From assembly GCF_023935105.1 (NCBI RefSeq), contig NZ_CP096040.1:2542001-2606000 (forward strand): DNA of 64,000 nt. The letters run 5' to 3'. The notes below the pieces were generated by a model. That model searched no databases, was not told the origin of the DNA, and saw only the letters and a list, made by a program, of their open reading frames with translations. The stretch's first letter is position 1, and each line of letters starts with the position of its first letter. This DNA is from Caulobacter segnis. GTDB taxonomy: Bacteria; Pseudomonadota; Alphaproteobacteria; Caulobacterales; Caulobacteraceae. Positions 1 through 8,503 of the stretch are shown one piece after another. Position numbers and translations under genes: made by a program.

Positions 1-468
1 CCGGACCGCGTCGCCGTGCGCGGCGGGGGCGGCCGGCCGCGTCCCGCCCAGCTGAAGGTCTCGCTGGGTCGCAAGGAAGGCTTCATCGGCGAGGGGGCGA
101 TTTCGTACGCCGGCTCCAGCGCCGTCGCGCGCGGACGCCTGGCCCTGGACATCATAGCCGAGCGCTTCCGCCTGACCGGCCTGGCGCCCGAGGAAACGCG
201 GTTCGAGTTGATCGGCGTCGACGCCGTGGCGCCCGAGAGCCTGGTGTCGGCCTTCGCGCCGATGGAGGTCCGGGCCCGGGTCGTGGCCCGCACGCGCACG
301 CTGGGCGAAGCCGAACGCATCGGCCGCGAGGTCGAAGCCCTCTATACCAACGGACCGGCCGGCGGCGGCGGGGCCACGCGACTGGTGACCCCGGTCATCG
401 GCGTGGTCTCGACCCTGATCGAGCGCGAGCTGGTCCAGCCCCACGTGATCTTCGAGGCAGCGTTATGA
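1..468 (+). CDS. AtuA-family protein (DUF1446), C-terminal part only
   Basis: The frame is open from the first base of the window, so the gene starts upstream and only about 155 C-terminal residues are visible. The segment KVSLGRKEGFIGEGAISYAG followed by 'FELIGVDAV' and the closing 'TPVIGVVSTLIERELVQPHV' resembles the end of the AtuA/DUF1446 main domain. AtuA belongs to acyclic terpene (citronellol) and related branched acyl-CoA degradation clusters; its exact reaction is not settled. The stop overlaps the next ATG (ATGA), so the two are translationally coupled. The small ferredoxin-like domain that ends many AtuA proteins is missing here and is encoded by the next gene. The family call rests on remembered sequence character, not on a search. 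Confidence 0.72.
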   Translation, partial: PDRVAVRGGGGRPRPAQLKVSLGRKEGFIGEGAISYAGSSAVARGRLALDIIAERFRLTGLAPEETRFELIGVDAVAPESLVSAFAPMEVRARVVARTRTLGEAERIGREVEALYTNGPAGGGGATRLVTPVIGVVSTLIERELVQPHVIFEAAL

Positions 469-779
469 AGCTGCGCGACCTGGCGCATGCCCGCAGCGGC
501 GACAAGGGTGATGTCTCCAACATCTCAGTCATCGCCTACGGTCCAGACGCCTATGACCGCGTGCGGCGGGCCCTGACGCCCGAACGGGTCAAGACGCACC
601 TGCGCGACATCGTGCGCGGCGAGGTTCGCCGTTACGACCTGCCGGACCTGATGGCTCTGAACTTCGTGTTGAACGGGGCTCTGGGCGGCGGCGTGACGCG
701 GTCGCTGGCGCTGGACGCTCATGGCAAGTGCCTGAGCGGGCTGCTGCTGGAGCTGGATATCGAGGAGACGTCGGTATGA
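465..779 (+). CDS. AtuA-like small domain protein (split from AtuA)
   Basis: This 104-residue protein carries 'LRDLAHARSGDKGDVSNISV' at residues 3-22, the SGDKGD signature found in the C-terminal ferredoxin-fold domain of AtuA-type proteins. Here it is a separate gene overlapping the AtuA body by ATGA at its start and the following hydrolase by ATGA at its end. It most likely associates with the preceding protein to rebuild the full AtuA architecture (inference). No signal peptide is seen, so it should be cytoplasmic. What it catalyses is unknown. Confidence 0.75.
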   Translation: MKLRDLAHARSGDKGDVSNISVIAYGPDAYDRVRRALTPERVKTHLRDIVRGEVRRYDLPDLMALNFVLNGALGGGVTRSLALDAHGKCLSGLLLELDIEETSV

Positions 780-2764
780 CCCTGCGCAAGGCGCTTTGCC
801 TGGGCGCGGCCCTGGCCTCGACACTGGCTGCTCCGGCGGTCGCGGCGCAGGCGCCCAAGGGCGTCACGGTGCTGCGCCATCTGAGCTTCGATGGCGTCAC
901 CGACGACCTGGTCGGTCTGGCCGCCAAGCCCGCTGCCTACGCCGATCCGCTGCATCCGAACGCCGCCGAACTGCGTCGGGCGACCATGGCGGTCCGGCCG
1001 GACCCTGCCTCGGGCTGGGGACGTCTGTTCGGGCCGACGATCGACGCGGCGACGGGCCAGCCCTATCCGGACGGCGGCCGCGTGGCCGGCGAAGAGTACC
1101 TGGCCTATACGCACGGTCCCGGCGGCGGGAAGAGCGCTGTCCTGCTGCAAGTCCCCGCCAAGCTGTCGCGCGTGCAGCGCTGCATCCTGGCCGTGCCGCA
1201 GGCGGGCTCGTTCGGGATCTATCATGACATCTCCACGACCGGCTTCTGGGGCCTGCAGCGCGGCTGCGCGGTGGTCTACAGCGACAAAGGCCACGGCACG
1301 GGCGCGCACGACCTTTCGAGCGACACCGTCACCCTGATCGATGGGACCACCGCCAAGGCCTCCGAGGCCGGAGCGCTGTCGCATTTCACCGCGCCACTGT
1401 CGGCCAAGGCCCGCGCCGCCTTTCTAGCCCGTTGGCCGCACCGCATCGCCTTCAAGGCCGCCCATTCGCGGCTCAATCCCGAGAGCCAGTGGGGCGAGGA
1501 CGTGCTGCGCGCCATCCGCTACGCCTTCTGGCAGCTGAACGATCGCGACGGCGGCGGCTGGACCTCGGACAACACGATCGTCATCGTCGCCGGTAACTCC
1601 AACGGCGGCGGCGCGACACTTTACGCGGGCGAAAAGGACCACGAAGGTCTGATCGACGGACTGGTGGCGGGCGAGCCTCAGGTCCAGGTGCGCGGCGATC
1701 CCGAGATCCGGGTGCTGCGCGGCGACAAGGCGCGGGCCAATGGCGCGCGCACGCTGCTGGACTACTTCACCTTCGCCAACCTTTACGAGCCCTGCGCGGT
1801 GCTAGCCATGACGGACGCGCCATGGGCCGACCGTGTGACCCACGCCGCCGACCGCTGCGCCTCGCTGAAGCAGACCGGCCTGCTGGATGCTGGCGACCTG
1901 ACCGGTCAGGCGCGTGAGTCCCAGGACAAGCTGCTGGCCTATGGCTTCGATCCCGAGACCGAAGTGCTCAACGCCGCCGGCTACCTGATCGGCCCCGACG
2001 CCACCGCCGCCAAGTACGCCAGCGACCACGGCCGCTTCGGCGTCGAGCGACGGATCTGCGGCTACAGCTACGCCTCGGTCGACGCCGAGGGCAGGCCGCG
2101 CGTGGTTCCGCCCGCCGAGTTCGCCGAAATCTTCGCCAAGGCCTCGGGCGGCGCTCCCACGGGCAGCATCGACCTGATCAACGACAACGACCCGCGTGGC
2201 CCGCGTCGCAACGACCTGTCAATCTCGCCCAGCACGGGGCGGACCGACTACAATCTGGATGGGGCTCGCTGCCTGCGCGAGCTGGCGATTGGCCACTCGT
2301 CCGACGCTCGCCGGGTCCAGGCCGGGATCGCCGAATTCCTGGCCGACGGGAACCTGCACGGCAAGCCGGCGATCATCGTGCACGGTCGGGCCGACAATCG
2401 CGTGCCGCCGGCCTTCAGTTCACGGCCCTATCTCGCGGCCAACAGCCTGAAGGAGGGCGCGGCCAGTCGGCTGCGCTACATGGAGGTGGAGAACGCCGAG
2501 CACTTCGGTTTCGCCATGCCTGGCTTCGACACGCGCTTCGTGCCGCTGGCCTACTACAATCTGCGCGCTCTGGACCTGGTCTGGGAGACCCTGACCACCG
2601 GCGCGCCGCTGCCAGGCAATCAGATCATCCGCACTCGGCCGCGCGGTGGAACGCCCGGCAAGGCGCCCGCCCTGACCCCGGACAACATCCCGCCGATCGC
2701 GATCGTCCCACGCGCGGCCGACCGGATCCGGGTCCAGTTGGGCGTGGTCGCGCTGCCGGATTGA
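776..2764 (+). CDS. D-(-)-3-hydroxybutyrate oligomer hydrolase, secreted
   Basis: A 662-residue alpha/beta hydrolase of the 3HB-oligomer hydrolase family, which cleaves oligomers released from polyhydroxybutyrate to monomers. The start is the ATG at 776, overlapping the previous stop; it gives a signal peptide (residues 1-24, ending APAVAAQA), so the enzyme is probably periplasmic or secreted. The nucleophile motif GNSNGGG places the catalytic Ser at 275; Asp540 (GRADNRVPP) and His576 (NAEHFGF) are good candidates for the rest of the triad. Family members are around 650-700 residues, so it is full length. Coupling to AtuA-type genes is unusual for a PHB-degrading enzyme; its natural ester may be another hydroxy-acid oligomer (inference). 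Confidence 0.85.
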   Translation: MTLRKALCLGAALASTLAAPAVAAQAPKGVTVLRHLSFDGVTDDLVGLAAKPAAYADPLHPNAAELRRATMAVRPDPASGWGRLFGPTIDAATGQPYPDGGRVAGEEYLAYTHGPGGGKSAVLLQVPAKLSRVQRCILAVPQAGSFGIYHDISTTGFWGLQRGCAVVYSDKGHGTGAHDLSSDTVTLIDGTTAKASEAGALSHFTAPLSAKARAAFLARWPHRIAFKAAHSRLNPESQWGEDVLRAIRYAFWQLNDRDGGGWTSDNTIVIVAGNSNGGGATLYAGEKDHEGLIDGLVAGEPQVQVRGDPEIRVLRGDKARANGARTLLDYFTFANLYEPCAVLAMTDAPWADRVTHAADRCASLKQTGLLDAGDLTGQARESQDKLLAYGFDPETEVLNAAGYLIGPDATAAKYASDHGRFGVERRICGYSYASVDAEGRPRVVPPAEFAEIFAKASGGAPTGSIDLINDNDPRGPRRNDLSISPSTGRTDYNLDGARCLRELAIGHSSDARRVQAGIAEFLADGNLHGKPAIIVHGRADNRVPPAFSSRPYLAANSLKEGAASRLRYMEVENAEHFGFAMPGFDTRFVPLAYYNLRALDLVWETLTTGAPLPGNQIIRTRPRGGTPGKAPALTPDNIPPIAIVPRAADRIRVQLGVVALPD

Positions 2765-2823
2765 GCTTGGGAATATTGATAACGACGCCTGATTAATCGA
2801 TCAGGAAATGCCATTTCCCAAGC
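2765..2823. promoter_or_regulatory. Nested inverted repeat between hydrolase and receptor genes
   Basis: Immediately after the hydrolase stop, GCTTGGGAA (2765-2773) is the exact inverse of TTCCCAAGC (2815-2823). Inside it, CCTGAT (2788-2793) pairs with ATCAGG (2800-2805) around TAATCG. There is no T-run after the outer arm, so it is not a classical terminator; it could be a 3' end processing structure or an operator. The rest of the 2824-3024 gap shows only the receptor's ribosome-binding site (GGGGAGGG near 3010). Confidence 0.5.
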
Positions 2824-3024
2824 GTCCGGCTTATCGCGTAACAACGGTTTCACACGCTGGCGTGCGACCGGCGACAGGAGGAGACATCAGAGTGGATCAC
2901 ATTCTGACCTAGCGGCCCATTCGCCGCTCAAGCCCGAAAACCGCTTCCACATCAACCGGTCGTGTCCCCACGCGCGACCGATCGGCGCCCTGCGTCAAAA
3001 AACAAAAAAGGGGAGGGAAACATC

Positions 3025-5808
3025 ATGCGTAATTCCATTCGGCGTCGTCTTCTGGCCGGCCTCGGCGGCGTATCGGCCGCGGCCCTGCTGGCGGGCGGGG
3101 CCTGCGCCCAGGATCAGGCGGGCCAGAATCCGTCGAGCCAGAATTCGTCAGGGGAGGCCACTCAGGTCGACGCCGTGGTCGTCACGGGCAGCTTCCTGCG
3201 CAACATCAAGCAGGAGGATGTGGCCTCGCCCGTCGTGACGGTCGACCAGAAGGCCCTGACCAAGACCGGCGTCGTCTCGATCGGCGACCTGCTGCGCTAC
3301 GTCCCGCAGAACATCGGCAGCATGGGCGGCGTCCAGGACCTCGCCAAGGGCGGCCAGGACAGCAAGGACACCCGCTCGGCCAACCTGCGCGGCCTGGGCT
3401 CGGGCGCGACCCTGGTGCTGATGAACGGCCGCCGGGTCGTGAAGTCGGATGGCTACGTCAACCTCAACAGCCTGACCCCGCCGATCGCCGTCGCGCGCGT
3501 CGAGACGGTGCTGGATGGCGCCTCGGCCACCTACGGCGCGGACGCCGTGGCCGGCGTGTTCAACATCATCACCGACGGTCGCTTCGAGGGCTTCAAGACT
3601 AGCGCCCAGTACACCTATATCGAGGACTCGCCGGCCTGGCAGGTCCAGGCGATGTGGGGCGCCAAGGGCGACCGTTCGCGGCTGGTGGTCTCTGCCTCGT
3701 ACACCGACATCGAGCGGCTGCAGAACGCCGACCGAGCGGTGACCAACATCTACAACCCCTCGTCGGGCGCCGGGGCCAACCCCGGATCCTTCACCCTGAC
3801 GGCCCGTCCGCGCACCGCCGGCGGCGGCGACGTGGTCATCAACGGGGTGAACTATTCCACCCTGTACGACAGCTACAAGAACACGGCCGGCACGTTGGCG
3901 GTGGTCGATCCCAACTGCGGCTCGACGGTGACCAAGAGCGTCTTCACGCCCTCGGCCAGCGGTCCCGGCTACGCGATCGGGTCGTGCGCCTTCAGCTTCC
4001 AGGCCCAGAACCCGATCCGCGGCGCCAGCCAGAGCGGCCTGATCCACGTCGAGGGCGAGTACGACCTGACCGACCAGCACACCCTGTTCCTGGAATCGGC
4101 GATCTACCACCAGGACTCGCAGCGCTACGGCGTGCCGTCCTACGCCCAGAACCACAACGGCGCGACGCCGCCGATCGTGCCGGCCTCGAACCCCTACAAC
4201 CCGTTTGGCGTGGCCGTGTATTATGTGGGACGGCCCATCGGCTCGCAGGGGCTGGCGGGGCTGAACTACAACGTCCAACGCAACGAGGCGAACCAGTTCC
4301 ACAACGTGGTCGGCGCCAAGGGCCCGCTGTTCGGCGACTGGAACTACGCCGCCACCCTGACCTCGTCGTGGTCCAGCAACGTGTTCCGCGACCACGACAC
4401 CGACATGAACCTGTTCCAGGCCGCGCTGAACGGCTACGGCGGCCAGAACTGCAACTACCGCTGGAACGGCGCGGGCGTCGGCGCGGTCGCGGGGCAGGGC
4501 AACTGCTACTATCTGAGCCCCTTCGCCAAGGACAACACGACCAACAATCCGGCGGTCCTGTTCAACATCCAGTCCGAGGTGTTCACCCGCACGGTTCGTG
4601 ACATGGAGATCGCCGACCTGGTGATCGACGGCACGCTGGGCAAGCTGCGCCTGCCGGCCGGCGACATCTCCGGCGCCGTCGGCCTGCAATGGCGGCGGGA
4701 AGGGGAGTCGATCCACTATTCCGATCTGCTGCGCAGCGGCTACGCCGCGTTCGGCGGCCCGTCGGTGGACCGCGACGCCGACCGCACGATCAAGAGCATC
4801 TTCACCGAGTGGAACCTGCCGATCATCGACGGCATGAATCTCGATCTGGCCGTGCGCCACGAGGACTACGGTGGCTTCAAGACGACCAATCCCAAGGCCT
4901 CGCTGATCTGGCGGCCGAACGAGAGCCTGTCGTTGCGCGCCTCGGCCAGCACGGCCTTCCAGGCCCCGGGCCTGGAGAACGCGACCAACGGTCCGATCAG
5001 CAACAACGTCGTCAACATCACCGACCCGGTGCTGGGCACCACCAATTTCCGGACAGTGACCACGATCGGCAACGCCGACCTCAAGCCGCAGACCTCCAAG
5101 GTGCATAACCTGGGCGTCACCTGGCTGCCGGTGCGTCGCGCCTCGCTGTCACTGGATTGGTGGACTTTCAAGTACGACAACCAGATCGCCGTGCAGAACG
5201 GCCAGGCCGTGATCAACGCCGCGCCCAATGGGCCGCAGGTGGTGCGCGACCAGAGCGGCGTGGCCCAGACGATCTACGTCACCAGCTACAACGCCAAGAG
5301 CGGCACCCAGACCTCCGGTCTGGACATCGCGGGCAGTTGGTCGTTCGACGTGGGCGACAGCACCTTCACTCTGCGTGACAACCTCAGCTATCTGCTGAAG
5401 TACGACATCGACACCGGTTCGCTGGTCTATGACGGGATCGGTCGCCGCAACAACACGACCACCTCGCCCTCGACCGCGGCGGCCGCGCCCAAGTACCGGA
5501 ACCTGACCTCGGTCGACTGGTCGATGGGGCCGCACTTCGCCAGCGCCACCGTTCGCTACGTCTCGGGCGTGGTCGACGACTACGCGATCGCCATCACCGC
5601 CTCGACCACGGCGCGGGTGAAGTCGTGGACCGTGCTGGATCTGCAGTACGCCTACGCGTTCGGCCAGGACGAGCGCTATCGCGTGACGGTCGGCGCGATC
5701 AACGTCTTCGACCGCGCGGCGCCGTCGGCCAAGTACACGGGCTATCTGAGTTCGGTGGCGGATCCGTTCGGCCGCCAGTCCTACGTCCGTCTCGACGCAC
5801 GCTTCTAA
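3025..5808 (+). CDS. TonB-dependent outer-membrane receptor
   Basis: A 927-residue receptor. I chose ATG 3025 because GGGGAGGG lies just upstream and the reading then begins with a signal peptide (residues 1-28, ending GGACA before QDQ). 'VDAVVVTGS' at 48-56 is the usual short TonB-interaction box preceding the plug, followed by plug motifs 'LRGLGSGATLVLMNGRR' and 'GASATYGADAVAGVFNI'. The C-terminus ends in an aromatic residue (RLDARF), as beta-barrel proteins do. The size and plug style match the large-substrate (oligosaccharide/peptide) receptors common in Caulobacter. No carrier or enzyme is encoded directly beside it; the PHB-oligomer hydrolase is upstream, with a 260-nt gap. Its ligand is unknown. 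Confidence 0.9.
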   Translation: MRNSIRRRLLAGLGGVSAAALLAGGACAQDQAGQNPSSQNSSGEATQVDAVVVTGSFLRNIKQEDVASPVVTVDQKALTKTGVVSIGDLLRYVPQNIGSMGGVQDLAKGGQDSKDTRSANLRGLGSGATLVLMNGRRVVKSDGYVNLNSLTPPIAVARVETVLDGASATYGADAVAGVFNIITDGRFEGFKTSAQYTYIEDSPAWQVQAMWGAKGDRSRLVVSASYTDIERLQNADRAVTNIYNPSSGAGANPGSFTLTARPRTAGGGDVVINGVNYSTLYDSYKNTAGTLAVVDPNCGSTVTKSVFTPSASGPGYAIGSCAFSFQAQNPIRGASQSGLIHVEGEYDLTDQHTLFLESAIYHQDSQRYGVPSYAQNHNGATPPIVPASNPYNPFGVAVYYVGRPIGSQGLAGLNYNVQRNEANQFHNVVGAKGPLFGDWNYAATLTSSWSSNVFRDHDTDMNLFQAALNGYGGQNCNYRWNGAGVGAVAGQGNCYYLSPFAKDNTTNNPAVLFNIQSEVFTRTVRDMEIADLVIDGTLGKLRLPAGDISGAVGLQWRREGESIHYSDLLRSGYAAFGGPSVDRDADRTIKSIFTEWNLPIIDGMNLDLAVRHEDYGGFKTTNPKASLIWRPNESLSLRASASTAFQAPGLENATNGPISNNVVNITDPVLGTTNFRTVTTIGNADLKPQTSKVHNLGVTWLPVRRASLSLDWWTFKYDNQIAVQNGQAVINAAPNGPQVVRDQSGVAQTIYVTSYNAKSGTQTSGLDIAGSWSFDVGDSTFTLRDNLSYLLKYDIDTGSLVYDGIGRRNNTTTSPSTAAAAPKYRNLTSVDWSMGPHFASATVRYVSGVVDDYAIAITASTTARVKSWTVLDLQYAYAFGQDERYRVTVGAINVFDRAAPSAKYTGYLSSVADPFGRQSYVRLDARF

Positions 5809-5833
5809 CCCCGGACCACCTCGGCTCCTGCGC

Positions 5834-5867
5834 GCCCTCCGATCGACATGATCGGAGGGCTTTTTTT
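5834..5867 (+). terminator. Rho-independent terminator after receptor gene
   Basis: Stem GCCCTCCGATC (5834-5844) pairs perfectly with GATCGGAGGGC (5850-5860) around a 5-nt loop and is followed by seven T's (5861-5867). It lies 26 nt after the stop at 5808 and should end the receptor transcript. The remaining part of the 319-nt gap (5868-6127) holds no gene or clear motif that I can see. Confidence 0.93.
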
Positions 5868-6127
5868 CGACAAGCCTGGCAATCGCGTCGGCGCCGCACG
5901 TCGGCGAACCGAAGCGGGTCAAGGTCCGTTCCTGATCCCAAGTAGACTTGACGCCGAAGATCTTCGCTGACGCCGTCGCTTGACGGGCCGTATTCCGTCC
6001 GGGTTCCCATAAGCCAGCTCTTGACCGCGAACGAGTGGAGCGACCTATGATTTCGCGAACGTTTGACTGATCAAGGGCGGCGTGCGCCCGCCCGGGCAAA
6101 CTTACTCGCTGGTAGGGACATTCGTTA

Positions 6128-7882
6128 GTGGAGCAACAGTTGTCCGACCTCGACAAGTTGCAGCCCATTCTCAATACCGCGATCGACGCCGTCGTCGTCA
6201 TGGATGCGCGTGGATTGATCGTGGACTGGAGCCGCCGCGCCCAGGCGATGTTCGGTTGGGCGAGATCCGAGGTTCTGGGACGACCGTTGGGCGACGTCAT
6301 CATACCGCCGCCTCTTCGCCAGGCCCATCAGCGGGGGCTTGACCGTTTCGTCGCGACGAAGATCAGCAGCGTGCAGGGCCAGCTTCTGGAACTGAGCGCG
6401 CTTCGTCGGGATGGCGAGGCGTTTCCTGTCGAACTGTCGATCACCACCTGGGGATCGGACGAAGATCCGCTCTTTTTGGGTTTCCTCCGCGACATTTCCG
6501 AACGCCGCGACGCGGTCGTCAAGCTCGCCGCCAGCGAGGCGCGATTTCGCGCGGCGGTGGATGCGGTGGAGGGCGTGCTGTGGACCAACAACGCCGCCGG
6601 GGAGATGATCGGCGCGCAGCCGGGCTGGGAGAAGCTGACAGGGCAATCTCAGGCCGAATATCAGGGTTTCGGTTGGGCCCAGACGGTTCACCCCGATGAT
6701 GCGCAGCCGACCATCGAGGCGTGGCTGGCCGCGGTCGCCGAACGGCGGCCGTTTATCTTCGAGCACCGCGTACGGCGTCATGACGGCGCCTGGCGGACAT
6801 TCCAGATCCGCGCGGTCCCCGTCCTGGAAGCCGACGATACGGTCCGCGAATGGGTCGGGGTTCATACCGACGTCACCGAGCAGAAGACTACCGAAGCGCG
6901 ACTGCGGGTCAGCGAAGCGCGCTTCCGGGCCATGGCCGACGCGGCGCCGTCCCCGGTTTGGATGACCACCGCCGAGGGTGGCGTCGAGTTCGTCAACCAA
7001 GCGTTCGCGGAATTCGCGGGCCTCGACCGCGACGGTCTGCTTGGCAATGTCTGGATCAATCTGATCCATCCCGACGACATCGGCGAGGTTCTTGCTCGGC
7101 GAATTGAAGCGCGCGCGACCCTTGCGTCCTACAGCTTCGAAGCCCGTTTTCGCGCCGCCGATACGGGAAGCTACAGGTGGATGCTGGCCAATGCGCGCCC
7201 ACGCTTCGACGAGGTCGGGCAGTTCATCGGCTATCTGGGCATGGCCATGGATCTGACGGCGATCAAGGAAGCTCAGATTCATCAGCGGCTGCTGATCAAC
7301 GAGCTCAATCATCGGGTCAAGAACACCCTGGCGGCGATACAGTCGATCGTCCGGCAGACACTGAAGCCGGGCGAAACCCCGCCGCAGGTCCGCGAGAAAC
7401 TCTTCGAGCGCTTGATGGCGATGTCGGCCGCCCACGATGTCCTGACCCGGGAGAACTGGTCGAGCGCTGGTGTCGAGGAAGTCGTGCGCCAGGCCGTGCG
7501 GCCGTTCATCGACAACGGCGACACCGCGCGGATCATGCTGGCCGGACCACCCCTGAGGGTTGGGCCCAGCGCGGCTCTGGCCTTGGCCTTGGCGCTCCAC
7601 GAACTGGGCACGAACGCGGTCAAGTACGGCGCACTATCGGTCCCGGCGGGCGTCGTGAGGATCGAATGGTCGTGGACGGCGTCGGGACAGGCTCAGTTGC
7701 TATGGCGGGAGACCGGCGGGCCGGGGGTGGCGCCGCCCGCGCACAGAGGGTTTGGCGCGCGATTGCTGAGCGGCGGCCTGGCGTCCGACCTGGGCGGGAG
7801 ACCGGAACTGATCTTCGCGCCCGAAGGCGTGGAGGCGCGACTGACTCTACGGGTCGAGGGCGCGGGGAGCGAATACGGGTAA
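6128..7882 (+). CDS. HWE-family sensor histidine kinase with three PAS domains
   Basis: A 584-residue cytoplasmic kinase with no membrane segment. Three PAS/PAC modules occupy roughly residues 10-130, 140-265 and 270-390; each ends in a PAC-like stretch such as 'FLGFLRDISERRDA'. The dimerisation/phospho-acceptor motif is ELNHRVKN with His395; the ATP-binding part has HELGTNAVKYGALS from residue 491 and the diagnostic W526 and E528 in LLWRETGGP, which defines the HWE subfamily. The start is a GTG at 6128. The downstream gene is convergent, so there is no partner response regulator in the same operon. Partners of HWE kinases are often single-domain regulators or PhyR-type proteins elsewhere; which one applies here cannot be told. 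Confidence 0.9.
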   Translation: MEQQLSDLDKLQPILNTAIDAVVVMDARGLIVDWSRRAQAMFGWARSEVLGRPLGDVIIPPPLRQAHQRGLDRFVATKISSVQGQLLELSALRRDGEAFPVELSITTWGSDEDPLFLGFLRDISERRDAVVKLAASEARFRAAVDAVEGVLWTNNAAGEMIGAQPGWEKLTGQSQAEYQGFGWAQTVHPDDAQPTIEAWLAAVAERRPFIFEHRVRRHDGAWRTFQIRAVPVLEADDTVREWVGVHTDVTEQKTTEARLRVSEARFRAMADAAPSPVWMTTAEGGVEFVNQAFAEFAGLDRDGLLGNVWINLIHPDDIGEVLARRIEARATLASYSFEARFRAADTGSYRWMLANARPRFDEVGQFIGYLGMAMDLTAIKEAQIHQRLLINELNHRVKNTLAAIQSIVRQTLKPGETPPQVREKLFERLMAMSAAHDVLTRENWSSAGVEEVVRQAVRPFIDNGDTARIMLAGPPLRVGPSAALALALALHELGTNAVKYGALSVPAGVVRIEWSWTASGQAQLLWRETGGPGVAPPAHRGFGARLLSGGLASDLGGRPELIFAPEGVEARLTLRVEGAGSEYG

Positions 7883-7883
7883 G

Positions 7884-7917
7884 GGCTTGCCGCGCGCGTT
7901 CAGGCGCGGTGAAAGCC
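7884..7917. terminator. Possible bidirectional hairpin between convergent genes
   Basis: Between the kinase stop and the convergent HTH gene, GGCTT (7884-7888) and AAGCC (7913-7917) form outer arms, and CCGCGC (7890-7895) pairs with GCGCGG (7904-7909). There is no T-run, so termination would be weak; I call it only for its position between convergent stops. Confidence 0.35.
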
Positions 7918-8177
7918 TATCGGGTGGCGGAGCGCAGCCCTTGGACCAGGGACTGCGCCGCGATCGCGGCCTGAGTGCGGTTGTGCACGTTGAGCTTGCG
8001 CATCAGCGCGGTCATGTGGGCCTTGACCGTGGCCTCGGCGATGCCGAGGTCGAAAGCGATCTGCTTGTTGAGCAGGCCCAGATTGACGCCCTCGAGGACC
8101 TTCATCTGGGTCGGCGTGAGCCCACCAAGCGCCGCCTGCAGATCCTGGTCGGTAACGCGGACTTGCGTCGTAGTCAT
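7917..8177 (-). CDS. Orphan LuxR-type HTH DNA-binding protein
   Basis: An 86-residue protein that is almost entirely a GerE/LuxR-type helix-turn-helix: 'LTPTQMKVLEGVNLGLLNKQ' then 'IAFDLGIAEATVKAHMTALM'. There is no receiver or ligand-binding domain, so it is either a stand-alone DNA-binding protein or controlled by protein contacts. I start it at ATG 8177, preceded on its strand by AGAGGGG; a longer frame upstream has no convincing start. It faces the HWE kinase gene convergently. Two copies of ATCTGT-N3-ACAGGTT lie 116-204 bases upstream of its start and are candidates for autoregulation (inference). Confidence 0.82.
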   Translation of the reverse strand: MTTTQVRVTDQDLQAALGGLTPTQMKVLEGVNLGLLNKQIAFDLGIAEATVKAHMTALMRKLNVHNRTQAAIAAQSLVQGLRSATR

Positions 8178-8292
8178 GCCTGAACCCCTCTGTCTCGTCC
8201 CTGCGCATCCGTTTCGAGCCGGCGCGGCGCCCGTTTGTCTCTCCGCCGATCTGAGTCGGTCGGTGCGGGTCACGTGTCAGGATGGTAGCGCT

Positions 8293-8308
8293 ATCTGTAG
8301 GACAGGTT
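8293..8308. promoter_or_regulatory. Dyad operator candidate ATCTGT-N3-ACAGGTT, copy 1
   Basis: ATCTGTAGGACAGGTT. The core CTGT-N3-ACAG is a perfect dyad with 4-base arms. An identical frame with a different 3-base centre recurs at 8366. The two centres are 73 bp apart, close to seven helical turns, which suits cooperative binding on one DNA face. The GT-N3-AC core is compatible with the FadR-type GntR protein at 8504 (known FadR-family consensus TNGT-N3-ACNA) or with the orphan LuxR-type HTH protein. Confidence 0.55.
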
Positions 8309-8365
8309 CAAGATATTTTCGCGATGTGAGCGCGAACATTGTGACGATAACATCGCAATAACGAA

Positions 8366-8381
8366 ATCTGTCATACAGGTT
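8366..8381. promoter_or_regulatory. Dyad operator candidate ATCTGT-N3-ACAGGTT, copy 2
   Basis: ATCTGTCATACAGGTT, identical to the copy at 8293 except for the 3-base centre. It lies 122 nt upstream of the GntR gene start and 188 nt from the HTH gene start on the other side. Confidence 0.55.
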
Positions 8382-8503
8382 TGGCGAATTGGCGCATCGT
8401 GGGCCTGGCCATCGCGGCCGGTTGGCCACAAGCTGGGCCACGAGTGCTTCCAGTCCGCCGCGAATGGTCCGATGCTGGCGGCGGTCGAACGGGAGATCGA
8501 TGG

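Larger units (their letters stand above)
8178..8503. other. 326-nt divergent intergenic region, AT-richer, with repeats
   Basis: This gap separates the divergent orphan HTH gene and the GntR-type regulator gene. The central part (about 8285-8385) is visibly richer in A and T than its surroundings. It holds two identical dyads described separately and, between them, GCGATGT (8321-8327) opposite ACATCGC (8350-8356). I see no gene in it. Confidence 0.6.

Noticed and set aside
5868..6127. Gene or pseudogene between the receptor terminator and the HWE kinase
   Set aside because: Short frames on both strands show no domain, and no decayed homology to neighbours is visible.
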